From positions 32,769,300-32,833,299 of the forward strand of contig OX465581.1 of NCBI GenBank assembly GCA_950022655.1: a stretch of 64,000 bases of DNA. The letters run 5' to 3'. This document shows, piece after piece, positions 1-13,327 of the stretch; positions within the stretch are counted from its first letter, which is position 1; every line of letters starts with the position of its first letter. Both the position numbers and the translations under genes were made by a program. The notes under the pieces are model-generated. The model was not told where the DNA came from, did no database searches, and saw only the letters and a program-made list of their open reading frames with translations. The DNA comes from Alentia gelatinosa. Taxonomy: Eukaryota > Annelida > Polychaeta > Phyllodocida > Polynoidae.

Positions 1-242
1 AAGGTATTTAAAACAAACACGTATACAGACGGACTTTGGTGCTCTTTCAAAAATGAAAACAGGTAAACCTAGAGAATGAAGAGTACGCCAATAGGCAATT
101 GCTTTTGTCGTTAAGATTATTGAATAAAAAAAGATATAAAAAAAATACGGTTACAAGATATTGCCTGAAAGCCCATACCCTAACACAGGCTGAAAGATCG
201 ATGCGCCAGTTATATATTATGTACTTTTGTATCTGCCCTTAG

Positions 243-3200
243 GCTGTGTTCAAGAACTACGATCACGACAAGGATGGTTTTATATCACATGCTGAGTTTG
301 AATTGATCGCTGGGAACTTTCCATTCATCGACTCTTTCTGTGTCTTGGACGCTGACCAGTAAGTTATCAATGCATACCTTACAGTTACTATTCCGATATT
401 GTATTTGCAGTTCTGGTGTTTACTAAGTGGGCTGTACGAGTACTATTACAACCTTATAATTCCAGATCGATATCTATCGGTCTTCTCTAGACTAATGAGA
501 ATAAGATCTTATCCTTTACTTTTCAATTATCAAAGGAAATGTGTTGTATCGTAGGCTATGGGTCGTGGCTCCTGTTTGCGGGGTATCGTTTGCTAAAATT
601 GAGTCGCAGATGTATTTTTACAGTTAATTCAGCGATCCGAAGGGAAAGTGGCCATTTTTCCTTTGTGATAGCCAAATATGGTACCGAATATTGGAAGAGG
701 CACTGTGAGGACGATTCACTAGTTCTAAGTTCCGGGTGGTCGGTATCTCCTGTCTAAGAATTACAGGCGCCCTATGTTTTTTCCAATAGCGACGTCGTAA
801 TAGATGGGTAACAAATAATGATAAATATGCAATAACTTCAACCTTCAACTCATTAAGGCTATTTTAACATAAGAATCTGCAGTGGCAATACGATATGTCG
901 ACGATCCCCCATGCTATGTTGGTCCGCTTAGAAGTCCTCTCCAAAAGTCGCATTTTGCAATGGGGCTATAACATGATCCGCATGATTTCTGGAGCAGCAA
1001 TTTAGCCCTTCGCCATCAAGCGATCCGCAAGACATTGCGAGAGGTGAAGCAACGCCATCTAGGTAAAGTCACTGAGAGTTTATCACATGCCTGTTTGATC
1101 AAACCCTGTTTGATTCGTTGTTTTTTTGTCTTAGGGATGGAATGATCAGCAAATCGGAAATGAAAACTTATTTCATCCGAGCTAACAGTCATGCCCTTCG
1201 GAACAGTTTCAAACATGATTTTCACGAACAAACCTACTTCAAACCAACGTTTTGCATTCATTGCACAGGACTGGTTAGTATCGATTCTTCATCTCAATGA
1301 TGTACAATGTTTTATTTCTTTACTTAATATGTTAATAGCGTGACTTCCTGTTATCATTACAATAATTGCAGACGCATTGTTCTTCCTTGTAATAAACTTG
1401 TGATACTTCACGTGCTTAATACCTTAGCCTCTATCAAAAATGGCAAACGAAGCGAAAACAAAACCTAACTGTCAAATTACAGGATCTACAAGAGAGCCTG
1501 CAGCTTTATCATAATGAAGTTTAACACTGTCCCTCTCTATGTTTACAAATGGATTCCTAAAAAAAATTCTACTTTTTATAATGTGACCTTAACGTGAGAC
1601 GTTGCAAAGCAACCGACATTCTTTTTAGTTTTAAATATTTTTTGTGGTTTTTCATCCAACGCAATACTTCTCATTTCAGCTATGGGGATTAATCAAGCAA
1701 GGGTGGAAGTGCAAAGGTAGGCACATTTTTCTTATCCAACTATAGTTTATTTGGAATGGCATTTGAATCTTAACATAATGTAATTATTAATCATCGTCAA
1801 TTTTCAGATCAATATCTCAAGATATGTACTACGCCTAAATGGGTGATTTCAATTGCTAAAACCAAAATGAACCACACTAGCTATTCATGTTGTCACTAAT
1901 TGAGGCACCTATCTTGTTTCATATCACAGATTGTGGGATCCACGCCCATAAACACTGCAAAGATCTCGTAGTGATGGAATGTCGTGCCAAGATGCACTCC
2001 GAGCACCACACGAGTCATAAAAGATCATCTCTTTCGAACGGTAGCAGTCGTGAAGGCAGCATTGCCACCAAGCGCAAATTGTCCGAGCGGCACAGGCGGC
2101 GCTACTATTCCCGGGGCACGCAGACTAATATGGACTGCACAGATGCCATTCTGGAGAACAGTATCTACGACCGCAGCTTTGATCAAATCAGCCTCGATAA
2201 GACCAGCATGGATCGAGGAAGCATTGACCGAGTAGGCAGTTTCGAGAGGGGAAGTATCGACAGAGGCAGTTTTGAAAGGGGAAGTTTTGAAAGGGGGAGC
2301 ATTGACAGGGGCAGTTTTGAAAGGGGAAGTTTCGAGAGGGGAAGCCTCGACAGGGGCAGTCTGGACAGAGGTAGTTTGGACAGGGGTAGTTTTGATTATG
2401 GCTTTTTCGAAAGGGGCTCTTTAGAAAGAGCAAGTTTTGACCGAGCCACATTTGGGCGTTCGGTGATCAACCGTGGACGCCTTGAGAGGGCAAGCTCTGA
2501 TCGGGCCAGTCATGACCATGTCAGCTTAGAAAGGACAGGACTAGATCGGTCTTCTAGTGGTAAAGGCATCCTGGAGCGAGCCAATGCTCACCTCAGCCGT
2601 AGCTTTGACCAAAGTCTGGTGGGCACGTCCGACATATGCTGCAGTAGTAGCACGCCTAGTGAGGCCGTCAGCAAGCCTAACCACACAGACAATGACAAGG
2701 ACCGAGGTTCCCCGGCGGCAGAAAAAGAGGTGTTGGATACGGATCGTACCAGGGGCAGCAGTGGAGGCGGCAATAACAGTGTTGGTGCACTCAGTAGTAC
2801 CACCAGTAGCAGTGCTGGAGGGCCGAGCAGCACCAGCAGTAGTCCTCGGCTCTGGCCTAAGGCAGATTATGAAACTGGGCCCGGCGGAGAGAGCCGACTT
2901 AATTCGAATACCACAGCTACGTCGACAGCAAATGAAGACTCCGAGTTCTATGAAGAACAGTCCACACTTTTTGAGAGGATGTTAAAGGCTGAAGAGGTAT
3001 GTTTCCCATGTTTATGGTAGATAGAACGTATCAAAAGAAATATAATCAATATCAAAGTTCAATGATCTGTTAAGAGAGGTAAGTCATGCTACAGAAAATA
3101 CATTTATTAATATATCCTTATAAGGAAAGATGTAGGCGATGGAAGATATTTCCTATATAAATGTATTATAGAACTTCCGATGCATTCCTATTCATCAATA

Positions 3201-3744
3201 CAATAAACCTACAACCCCAGGTATATGTGGCTTAAGTCAATATCCATCCAAAAACCCACATATCTTAACATTTGGTTTAAAGTCTGAGTAGTCACCCCAG
3301 ATCACTACAAATGTTATGCATAGGGCACATGATCTAGTCTAAGTAAGTTTACCTAGGTGGCGTTGCTTGTCTAGAAATCACTATTCCCAAGTCAAGTAGA
3401 GTTTCCCCTGCTATCAGCTATTCTGTATGCCTAAGTGATGCTCAGAGACCAAAGTTTTTGAAGTAACAAAAAACAAAACCAGTGGAATAAATATATGTGT
3501 TTCTCTTTCAATCTGTATCATTCTTACTCTTTATACAGACGCCTAGCTTATGATAACAACGTTTATCTTTCAGGAACGTGATCGCGTTTTGGCAGAGAAC
3601 GAGGTGCTCCGAACACGTTGTGACCAGCAGATTGAGCAGGTGACAGTACTCAAGTCCCAGCTGGGCCTCATCCGCCAACACACCATCACGTTCATTCTCG
3701 ATCAGATGGACACTCTCCACATGCAGCGTGACACAGAGGTGTAG
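243..3744 (+). CDS. RASGRP: Ras guanyl-releasing protein (RasGRP), C-terminal five exons; 5' part outside window
   Basis: RasGRP proteins are membrane-recruited exchange factors that load Ras/Rap with GTP in response to diacylglycerol and calcium. Exons, all GT..AG with matching phases: 243-358, 1135-1273, 1680-1716, 1930-2996, 3574-3744, giving 509 residues and a TAG stop. The first two exons encode two canonical 12-residue EF loops ([12 protein letters not shown] and [12 protein letters not shown], the second spanning a splice junction). Exons 2-4 encode a complete C1 domain with spacing H-x12-C-x2-C-x13-C-x2-C-x4-H-x2-C-x7-C. Exon 4 then carries a long Ser/Arg-rich linker with pentapeptide repeats. 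The last exon is a short coiled coil ending in [20 protein letters not shown] then TEV, a class I PDZ-ligand type terminus. The REM and CDC25 domains must lie upstream of position 1. The family call is firm; the paralogue is not determined. Confidence 0.94.
2172..2582 (+). repeat. In-frame 15-bp minisatellite coding pentapeptide repeats in RasGRP
   Basis: This part of RasGRP exon 4 codes tandem five-residue units of the form G-S-[FIL]-[DE]-R. About a dozen are near perfect (2235-2400) and about fifteen degenerate units flank them (for example [20 protein letters not shown]). Each unit is 15 bases, so copy-number change keeps the frame. It lies between the C1 domain and the C-terminal coiled coil. 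Every perfect unit puts Arg two residues before Ser and a hydrophobic residue after it. A phosphorylation array is possible but is inference. Confidence 0.9.
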
Positions 3745-5035
3745 GAAGCCAACTCAACGTATATATATATACCCAGCTTAATACGACACTAGGATCCTGC
3801 TCCGCCGCAACCTGCGTGAGTGAATGTCAGAACCCTGCAGTGCCACTACTCGGGGTGTAACGGATTTATGAGAGCCTGTCCCGCCATCACAACGCGTGCC
3901 ACGGAGGTGTAGGACCCTGTCTGTCAACTTTCTGTGCGACATGAACGGGAAGATTCTAATCTGCAAGTAGAAACCTTAAAATGGATACGGGCCTTTGTCT
4001 CACTTCACGGTGGAACCATGAGGCGGCACCAAAACATGTTGTTGGTTTCTCATCTTAGCAATCTTTGTTTAGAAATTTATGGGGTGAAAATATGGTTCCT
4101 CCTTACGTCCCTTTGTTGTCAGAATCTTTGAAATGTCCCGGTAGAGGTACGTCTTCTTAGGGTGAATAGTAAAGTATCATAGTTTCAACGAAAAGGTTTC
4201 CGAATCTGTTTCTCTATGTGACTACTGTGCAGAGGGTAGTTACCGTGTTTTACACCTTTAATGTGTCTTTTCTACCAAAGAATTTATGCATGTTTTAGAG
4301 TTAGGCAAATGTAAAGATATTATACGGACTGCGTATCGCTGATCATTGACATGAAATGCTATTAGCAGTCGACCATTAGATGAAGTCATACTTGACAATT
4401 CATATCAACTTCTAAATCACCTAAGACATAATGTACAATGGTGGAGTGATGACAGAATCACTACTAACATCGGGGAATGAAGATGGAGAATCTTATCTTG
4501 CCGACCTTACGGTATTTCTGGAATAATGTGCAGTTATTTGTGTTACATTGAGCTAAAATACAGTTTAGTCTTAGCTTTCTTCCATTAGTTTTATCTATTG
4601 ATAGTATCATATACTGACAGCATGTGTGCATTACCTTTCAGTATTGTTGAAATGAAATATAGGAACGGAATTTTAAGTTCTTTTTATGGGATATATCAAA
4701 TAATGGCAATGTATGCCTCAATAACCAAATAATGAAAAGGGGAGATGTTTTCCTTCCCGATTTACAAAGTTGATGTCACTCAATATTGCTCAATTGCAGT
4801 TATTGTCCGTTCATGTAGCGGGACAGAAGAACTAGGGATTACTGGTAAGGTAAATGTTAATGACAGTTGAATATCCTAATGGGTTACTGATGATGGTGAC
4901 TCTGGGAAATCTTCCTCTTGGAATTGTACACGTTAGACCTCAAGGCTTTTCCTAATGGTCGAGAAAGCATTGATATATTCAACATTAAAACTAGTTGCCT
5001 TGGATCACGTGTGTTGGCCATCAAATTTAAGGAGG
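3745..5035 (+). other. RasGRP 3' flank, presumed 3' UTR and intergenic DNA
   Basis: Sequence after the RasGRP stop, starting with a short TA run at 3760-3771. I see no convincing AATAAA signal close to the stop, so the transcript end is not placed. Short open frames at 3934-4131 and on the minus strand at 3778-3966 have no recognisable content. Confidence 0.4.
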
Positions 5036-5097
5036 AACACACACACACATATATATGTATGTACATATATATGTATATGTATATACATATATATCAA
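5036..5097. repeat. Compound CA/TA microsatellite
   Basis: A run of CA dinucleotides passes directly into TA/TG-rich dinucleotides with interruptions. It is non-coding and lies between the two genes. Confidence 0.9.
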
Positions 5098-8000
5098 CTT
5101 CTTTACTACTATGTAAACTCATTTGTCTATCCTGAGGAAAATAGTTCCAGCCTGGTATAAATGTAAAACTGTACATTGGTTAAATGTTATCATTTAGAGA
5201 ATGGAATAACTGAGTACAATATCTGCTTAGCTCTCTGTAGAGATCCCTATTGAAGCTTTCACTAGAAAAAGACATATGCAGTCGATCGTGTCATAGCTAA
5301 ACCACATTCTGTTTGTCAGTGGTTATTATTGTTATGCATTCCAAGTCATAATGTCAAAATCGGCTCAGCTGAAGTTCACTGGACCAGCAGCCAGGCAAAT
5401 CTCTCCCTCCGTCATCTGATGCACGGTCAATGTGGTGTTGTCAAGTGCCTTTTCAGTTGTAACTTGCTACAATTTGATATGCCGTTGTAGAGATGCCATT
5501 GGTACATCTGTCTCTGCTACCATATACAACTGAAGACATACCTTACTGACTAGTAGGGGAGAAAGGAGTATCCAGAAACGCTATACAAAATCTGAAGCCA
5601 GAAATTTAGGCAAAGCGTGTCCATGAGATGCTAGTAATCGAGTAGTAGTGCAGGGACCATATCGTTCGGTGCGCATGGAAGTGTGTGGAACTCTATTTCA
5701 TAGAGGGAAGTACTGGTTGTCTGACATAGCTGGACGATTTGCTTACGAATACCCCCGTGAGTGGTGAGCTGTAGCCTTTGCTACATGATAGTCCCAGATA
5801 TTTCCGTGAAAAAAATACTGAAGTGCTTGGGAGGCATAATGTCTGGTATACTACCTTTATTTGCTAATCAGAGCTTTGTGTTACGTAAACATCAGATTAT
5901 TGAGAATTAAAGGCAGACGATGATACACATACTGATACAACTCTAAATACAATACCGTGGTGTCAGTGAAATTGGAGCACTCGTTTAGTGGTTAACAACG
6001 TGTCGTCACTGCTCGATGCTAGGTCAGTTGTAGGCATATTATCTGTAAGGTGATTATCTTTGGACTCTGCAGATCATCTCTCCACTGTAACATCACAGTT
6101 TTAAGGGGCCAGGGAATCCGCAGCCGCTTTCCTGAAGTGTCCTCGTCTGTATACCTCAGTAGCTTAGAGCTGACTTAGGTAGGTAATGTGAACTCGATGG
6201 TCGGAGTCATGGTTCAATCTCTCTTTTGCTGGAGGACTTTTGGCAGAACTTTACGTAGTTCCCCTCATGAAATTTAAGTAACACCTTATACTGTCCAACT
6301 ATATTTGCGGTTTACATTTTATCTGTTAGCCATCGATGAGAACAATCATAACAGTGATTGTCTCTACTAATTATACTTACTGCCTTTTATTATTGTGAGG
6401 ATTATTGTGACCTAGATTTGCCTTTCACAGAGATCCATGACGTAACTACAATATGCTCAGAGTACAGCCCTTTTCACCATATGCAAATCGTTCAGAGAAA
6501 TGATATCCAACTTAAAAGCTGACGACAATCAGAGACCCCCCAACGAAATATAGGAGTACCAAAATATGTAGACGAAAGAAACTAAATGATATCTAGTAGT
6601 GACTTCGCTATACACAAATATATATATAATATCTATAAACTATAAGAAACTACCAAACAATAGGCGGGATTTGCATTCTTGTGCCAGCAAGACCGGGGCA
6701 TGGGAACTGTAAGCCCACGTTACCGTATTGTCCGAATAATGGAAAGAATTGACGACCAGTTAAAGTTTAAATCAAATTCGTACTCGTCTTAAACGACATC
6801 TAAGCACACCTATCTCTTTAAATCCATAGTATGAAGACCTTAAGTATGATATAATTTTCGCTAGAGTTATTCCTGAAGTGTGACAAATATTGCATATCGT
6901 GTTTGAAAAATTCAGACCAGATAACCTCCAGCTCAATATATATTTAATTAATATATCTTTCTTATTGAAGTGATTACATCGAAATTACTTTTTGACCTCT
7001 GTTGAGCTCTATTCTCGATTTTGAACAGCTTTATATTACTGTTGTTGGTATCTATATGGCATTTGTGCTTTAAAGTTGAATTAGGATAGGGAATCCGTCA
7101 CGTAGCCATACAGCTCATCTCTTTGAGATGTTGTTTTAGTGTCTATTACGGCATGATCTTATATGTAAGGAGATGCATTGTAGCAATAGTTGAGGAGCCC
7201 ACCTGTGTTTATAATTCCTCGTTATCTGTTATGCTTACATAATGAAAAAGGTAACTATATATTTGAAATGTCTTCCTGTTCCCCAAAAATGCTTCATATT
7301 ATGAGTAGTTATAGCGATTTGATGCTGAAGGTAAAACATACTTTTGTACAGATGGTTGAGATGGTATACCTTCGCATATGTTTCTCAACCTAGCAGTTTA
7401 CATTTAAGATACATGATGTTGACAAGGAACCGCGTCTTATGCAACCCTCCATGTTTGCAAGTAGATGGTTGTAGGTTAGACCACCACGGTGAGCGCTTAT
7501 ACCCAGCTAGGTAGGAACCTAGTTTGACTTCGTGTTTAGACATATATGTATGCCGGTTACACGGGTAAATTCTGGTACTAAATTATGGTACAAACATGTC
7601 CATAAGACCAATGCCAATTACATATGTTCTAGTGGCTGATGTATACTACTGGCTGCTATCATAGGTATTATTGGTCGTAAGTATTCGTTGTGAAGTCTGC
7701 TAATATTCTAAACAACCTGTTCTGTATAGATCTTGATCACATTTAGCAGATGTAGCGTTATAATTGTTGGATCTCTTCGGGGCTAAATATATAGATACCA
7801 TTATGAATCTTGCATTCAGTCAGTAGCAATCCGTTATCGCTGTTCTCCAAAGCTGACCGAAACTGCTATTCTTCAGTGTGTTGATTGTCAGTGCGTTGGG
7901 AACAACATTGTTTTCTATATCTACTGTGGAATTAAGATGTCAAATTGATGACTGGCATATGGAATTCCCCTTGGATATAGGCTATTTAGAATTCAGAAAT

Positions 8001-11000
8001 TACTGAATACATTCCTGATCTTCTTTTGACAATGTTTAATTGATGCTGTTCTAAGAATCCCCCTCAATGATTCCTTCTACATGATTTCTTAACAACATGG
8101 CCCAAAGCGGCCCATACAAGTATAATCCGGGCAATTATCTATGTTAAAGGATGTCTCTTACATTTAGTAAAAGAAAAGATATGTCCAAAAAGGAAATACT
8201 GCTTTTGTTAGTAGAACGTGTGGAATATGTATGGCCATTTGATAAACTTATTTTGTATCCCGAGTTTGAACATGATCATTTTGGTCCTTTTTGATATTCC
8301 TCGTGTTGATATTTGAACAAAAATGTAATTTTGCATGAGCCTAATATCTGTGATCATCTTGTCAAAATGATAATGAAAATCTTACTGCACTTTCCACTAG
8401 GTGGTAAAATTGACAGAGGGATATATCAAAATGTCATCTTACTATACTGGGAACAAGGTATATTTATAAATCATGTAAAGACGTATAACTTAAGCAGAGC
8501 AAACCTTTTTCATTTATTTTATTTTATATTACAGGCACTTATAAGTTATAAATATTTGTCCGATGCTGGTTTGAAGTCAGATGTGACACTCCTGCTGTTG
8601 GTTTTCTGGCGACTAATTAGATATCTTTATCATGCTATACTACAAAGAAGCTAAAGTCATACAAATGACAGAGACCTCCACTTTAAACACCGCAACCATT
8701 ATTTCGTCATTTATATTTTATATGTTGCAAGCACTCATTATTCATGTTCGTGCGATACTGGAATGATGTCAGATGTAAACCTAAAATTGCTGCTATTTTC
8801 CTTGCGATTAATTTAAAAAGACCAATCTATGCGTATTATCTAGCTTCCTGCAATTTATTCAGTAAGGTAACGTAAAAGCCAGCAAAGAGGAGTAACGCTA
8901 TAGCTTGCCACCAGCGTATCATGTAGATATATTTGTATGTACAGTTCTTTCAATATCAGCCAAAAATGTCCGCTCAAAACCTCGGTACTGCTTTAACATA
9001 TGTTTTGATACTATTCACAGTACAGATTTTTGTATTTGTGTATGACCTATCACTGCTAACATAACTGTACAAGAAATAGAAAACCTATACAGAGGAAATT
9101 GTTTATTCGAAAAATACTTACTTTAAAATGACCAGAATAGACTCTGACCTCTTTGACAAATCCCCGAAACATGAGGTATGGCACTGTTGGCCTGCATATA
9201 AATTAGTATTACATGTACTTAAATATCATGCATGGTTACAGGTATGTGTTAGCAGAAGGTTAGAATTCATGTGCTAGTTGCCTTGGGATGTTATGTGTCT
9301 ATCCAAACCTTTGTTTTTAAAGGTGGTGAATGCTTCCATGAAATGCAAACCTTCCTTATGCCACTCAAATATCAGTTTAGATGTAGATAATAAATCTCAA
9401 TTCCGATTTGGAAACAGGATGTATTGCAGCCCAAGACACTACTCCATGGTGGCTCTGCACGAATTCCGCATCTTTGCTGACATCCATTGTTGTCTTGAAC
9501 ATCTGTCAATAATGTTGCCCTCCAAATTTTTCATAGCAAAGTGAGACAATGTGATAAGTGTATCCATCGTTAAAATCGTATTTATTTATATGCTATATGG
9601 TTATTTATGGTAAGGCAGCCATAAAGGAGGAACTGCGTTTGTATGTCCTGTTTACCTTTCTAGACATTCCCTGTATAGTGTCTTCGCCGCTACCACCCCT
9701 AGGGAGTGTACAGGCAATCGGTATGTTCGATGGCGCTTTCATCTCAAACAAAATACTCAACTTACTCAACTTACTAGTACCAGTTCAAAGGTGAAGTGCC
9801 TACTTCTCGCTAAACCAAACACAGTCGTGCCAGTTGTCTAAAGCTAACGGTGGCATGTTAGAGGTCGTATCTGTTACCTCCTTCTGACATTGGTAGGGTT
9901 AGTTGGCGCCAGATGGCGTTTGTCCAGTCATGGTAGGTCCTTCACGGCAAGCCTCCTTCTCGAAGTGGCCACACCTATAGTCATAGTACATATATAGATA
10001 CCAGCTAGATAGCGTTGAACCCACTGATTACCTTTAAACAAACCCTGATCTCAATGAAGGATATATACATAAGCTGGCTTTGTGGTTAGGCTCACTTCCT
10101 ATGGCATTGTATTTACTGTGCTGTCAGAATGGGTTAAGCTCCCTCCATTAGTAACAGATTGCATAACCAACTTTAATATAACATTGAAAAGCTGGTGACT
10201 GACGCTAATAATCGCGGTAGCCTGTTGTGCTTTTAGAGCAATATCGTTTATGTACTCTTATTATTTCCTCTTACGGAATGTTTGACGTGTGTTATTATAC
10301 TCCGACTTACGCAGATATGCAGAAAGATCATGGGAACTCCGTAGTATTAGTTTCTGTTTAATGTTTATAACTAATATTATAGATATTGATTCTCGCATCC
10401 TACCTAATGTAAAGACAATTGTCCTGTGTAAATATGTCCTTCTTTACCTTTTAGTATTAATGTTTGGGGACGAAAGAGTGTACATATATTCTATTTACCG
10501 AGAGTGATATAAATACTACTGACCAAGAGACTCTGATGCCTTCATGTCCTAACCCATTCTGAACCGCACAAATGACTCATAATCCAATCCTAAAGCTTTC
10601 AATTGACGTGGAGATGGAAACTATTCCAGAGAGCTACCAGTGTAGGGAAACGTTCACAGTATTTGTGATAAGTTCCTGTAACGCTAGCGACAGACTGTCT
10701 ACAGTTACTTAATACAGTATTAATAAAGGGACAAAGTTCCTCGGGCTCTTTTTCAAATCCATTTGTTATTACTAAGAGCACTTTTTATCAGAATGTCTTT
10801 AATAAAGCACCCTTCCTCAAAGGATTCACTGTCAGCATCTTCATAGCAGCCCAATGACTAAACCCATCTAAGTGTATCTTCATACTGGTCTCCTGTGCCT
10901 TTTGCAGGATCAAAGTACAAGAGACCGATTTATTTTGTTGCCAGCTGTTGCGCTAGCGATGAGTTGCTTGTTGAATTGTTCATTTACTGAAACACGTGCA

Positions 11001-11564
11001 CTGAATTACAATTCTAAATTACAACTATGATGCACTATCATGTACACAGAACACAGGTACCAGTACTGGTATGTGATTACCCAACAATATCATGCGCTCA
11101 AGGGTTACACAACCGCAGACGGGTCCCAGAGTACCTGATACTTCAGTTAAACTTTTTATCGGGTCTGTTTGATTTCGTGTTTGTTTAGATAACCGTTTGT
11201 AAAGAAATACAATAGTAGTTCGCTAATTTCATCTTCAGTTTAATTGTTTGTTTTGTATTAGCATATGTGATAGATATTTTAAATTCGAGTTCATGTTTAC
11301 AGTTGAGTGTCCTACTCTTCCTTTAAAATACAGAATTACAGAAAGTAACTTACACACAACCAATCAATCTACGAAAATGAAATCTGCCTGAAGCTATGGC
11401 TGGAACACATTCCATGTTGATGAGTGCTCCCTACTTTTTACGCAGTGTATTGCGTGCAACTAAGTATGGTATTCATTTCTAAACATTGTCCATGCTCTCA
11501 AGAATAAACTGTGCTAAATCAATGTTAGACAGCGGCATAAATGTATATAGGCTGACAAACAATA

Positions 11565-11565
<1 letters not shown>
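5098..11565. other. Intergenic region without recognisable genes
   Basis: AT-rich unique-looking DNA. All open frames are short, lack recognisable motifs and do not join through plausible splice sites into a known family. The longest, at 8313-8654 (113 codons), overlaps a diverged local duplication and is low-complexity hydrophobic sequence. No RNA gene was recognised. Confidence 0.5.
8515..8815. repeat. Diverged local direct duplication
   Basis: The stretch starting near 8515 (TATTTTATATTACAGGCACT, then a CAGATGTGACACTCCTGCTG segment) recurs about 197 bases downstream near 8712 as a diverged copy (TATTTTATATGTTGCAAGCA, then CAGATGTAAACCTAAAATTG). The alignable unit is about 105 bases. The first copy lies inside a 113-codon open frame that the second copy does not keep. 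Confidence 0.55.
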
Positions 11566-11629
<64 letters not shown>

Positions 11630-11650
11630 TATATACACATATATATATAT
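11566..11650. repeat. (AT)n microsatellite
   Basis: About 85 bases of almost uninterrupted AT dinucleotides with two small CA interruptions near the 3' end. Confidence 0.97.
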
Positions 11651-11879
11651 GCGCGATATTGAATATTGATGAAATAGTGTACTTTTCTATTGTCAAATAA
11701 GCAAATATAGTGCCATTGTTATCGTTTACATGACAAAAGAATAAAATGGTAAACTAACCGTCTCTTTGTTATGTTGTGCATCCCTTGTGTATACGTAGAT
11801 AATGAAGGGAGGTCCAATATGAGTCATTTTCAAACTAGTGTCTACGAATACCATCCTTCGACACCCCTAGCCCGGCGTC

Positions 11880-13327
11880 CACTAATTATGGCCGGGGGGG
11901 CACACTTTTTGGAACACCGACTGGTCAAAAAAGTAGTAGCCCCCCCCCCCCCCCCCCCCATGGGAATACAACAAAAAATTGGACCCCCCTTGGAATGCAA
12001 AAAAAATAGTCTCCCCCCAATCAGAATAGGATAAAAGCACAGGGGAGGCTTAACTGATGTGGCCTTTTTTGTCATAAGGCTTTCCTTCTTTACCTTAGAA
12101 CAAACCCAGTTACATTCAGTCATTTGTCAAAATTTTTACGAAGTTCGGTGGCTAAGTGGTTGGGGTGTTCCCCTCAAGTATGGGAAGTCATGGGTTGAAA
12201 CCTGGTCAGGTTATACCAATGACTTACACAAAAATGCTACTCACTGTTCATTCAGCCCAACACCTGCCATTAAAATGAGGAGTAGGGGGCTAGGGCCCGA
12301 ATGGAAGAATGGCTGTACTGCCAAATTTGATAATTGTACATACAATATTCCCTTCATAAAAATTGCTTGAAAATTTTAAAAAAAATAAAAATAAGTAGCA
12401 AGTAAACGTCAGTTGTTGACAGAACAGCGCCGATGCCAAAAAGAAGGGGGAGTCTGGAGCAGGACTGAAACAGACACCATGTGGAGGCCAATTTCAATTT
12501 CAGTCATTGCACAATCTGGAGTCACCTCTGGTGGAGAGGTGCTAGCAGTTGCACAACAAGCAACCAATAGTGGAAGATTTCACTCCTAAAGTATTCTTTT
12601 GCCAGTTTTACAGGAGAGTCCTTGGAGAGCCAACATAAAAGAGGATCCTGTGTCCTGTGAATTTGAATCATATATATGATTTGAATGATGAAATTACCTT
12701 GCAACTGAAAGTGATGATTTTAAATCGTAAAAAGTATATGGGAGTGGTCACACTTCTGATAGTACATACATACATGTGTAATAATAACTGAAATTTGCTC
12801 TTTTAGAACACTGTTGCACAGATGTTGTACAGATGTTTAAAATGAGGTATTTAGACCAGGTTTTAAACATCAGGGAATACAGGTGAGGAATTAGGGCATT
12901 ATAAACTCAGGTTTACAGTTTTTATCATTAGTATATACCTCACAAACATTAAGATATTTACCTTATTTTAGCTGTTAACGGTGCCATTGCAAATCTAATT
13001 TGGGCACACACTTGTGATAACCTCATGTGAGTTTTGCCAGCAGCTTTCAAAGTCCAGCATGAAGCCTTCCCTACTGCCACTTTTTGAATACCCCACTATT
13101 TGGAGTTCAAAGGAAGGCTGGTGTGATATCATATTTAACTCTTCAACCCTATACTTAGTGATGATATGAGGTTCTACATACAGGCACAGACAAATGCTTG
13201 AAGTGTGATAGCAACAAGCACAATGCCAACTGGCTGTACTACTATATGATGCTATGATGACAGTTTGAGTTGATGCTCCTAGTCTCTATAGTTGTAAGAT
13301 TCTGTTAATGTTCTAACCCAAAAAATC
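11880..13327 (+). repeat. Long dispersed repeat, copy A (partner at 60240-61742)
   Basis: Large blocks match the region 60240-61742 in the same order. They include a C-rich start, the GATGTGGCCTTTTTT and AAGGCTTTCCTTC segments, a tRNA-Leu-like module, the TTTAAAATGAGGTATTTAGA block near 12836, the CATTGCAAATCTAATTTGGG block near 12985, and a final block ending at GTTCTAACCCA (13320). After that the two copies diverge and copy A runs into a LINE remnant. I see no intact protein. It may be a large non-autonomous element or part of an unknown transposon. Confidence 0.75.
12140..12330 (+). mobile_element. tRNA-derived SINE module (tRNA-Leu-like) inside the long repeat
   Basis: A TGGCTAAGTGGT segment resembles a pol III A box of Leu/Ser-type tRNA. 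It is followed by a CTCAAG anticodon-loop-like segment and GGTTGAAACC in the B-box position. The copy at 60435-60600 has the better B box GGTTCAAACC. The cloverleaf is degenerate and lacks a proper acceptor stem, so it is not a functional tRNA. Confidence 0.6.

Noticed and set aside
2188..2985. Open frames on the opposite strand and in another frame of RasGRP exon 4
   Set aside because: Shadows created by the 15-base repeat and Ser-rich codons of the real exon.
8313..8654. 113-codon open frame
   Set aside because: No recognisable motif, hydrophobic low-complexity content, overlaps a diverged duplication that does not keep the frame.
11842..12123. Pro/Gly-rich frames on both strands
   Set aside because: Produced by C runs at the start of the long repeat.
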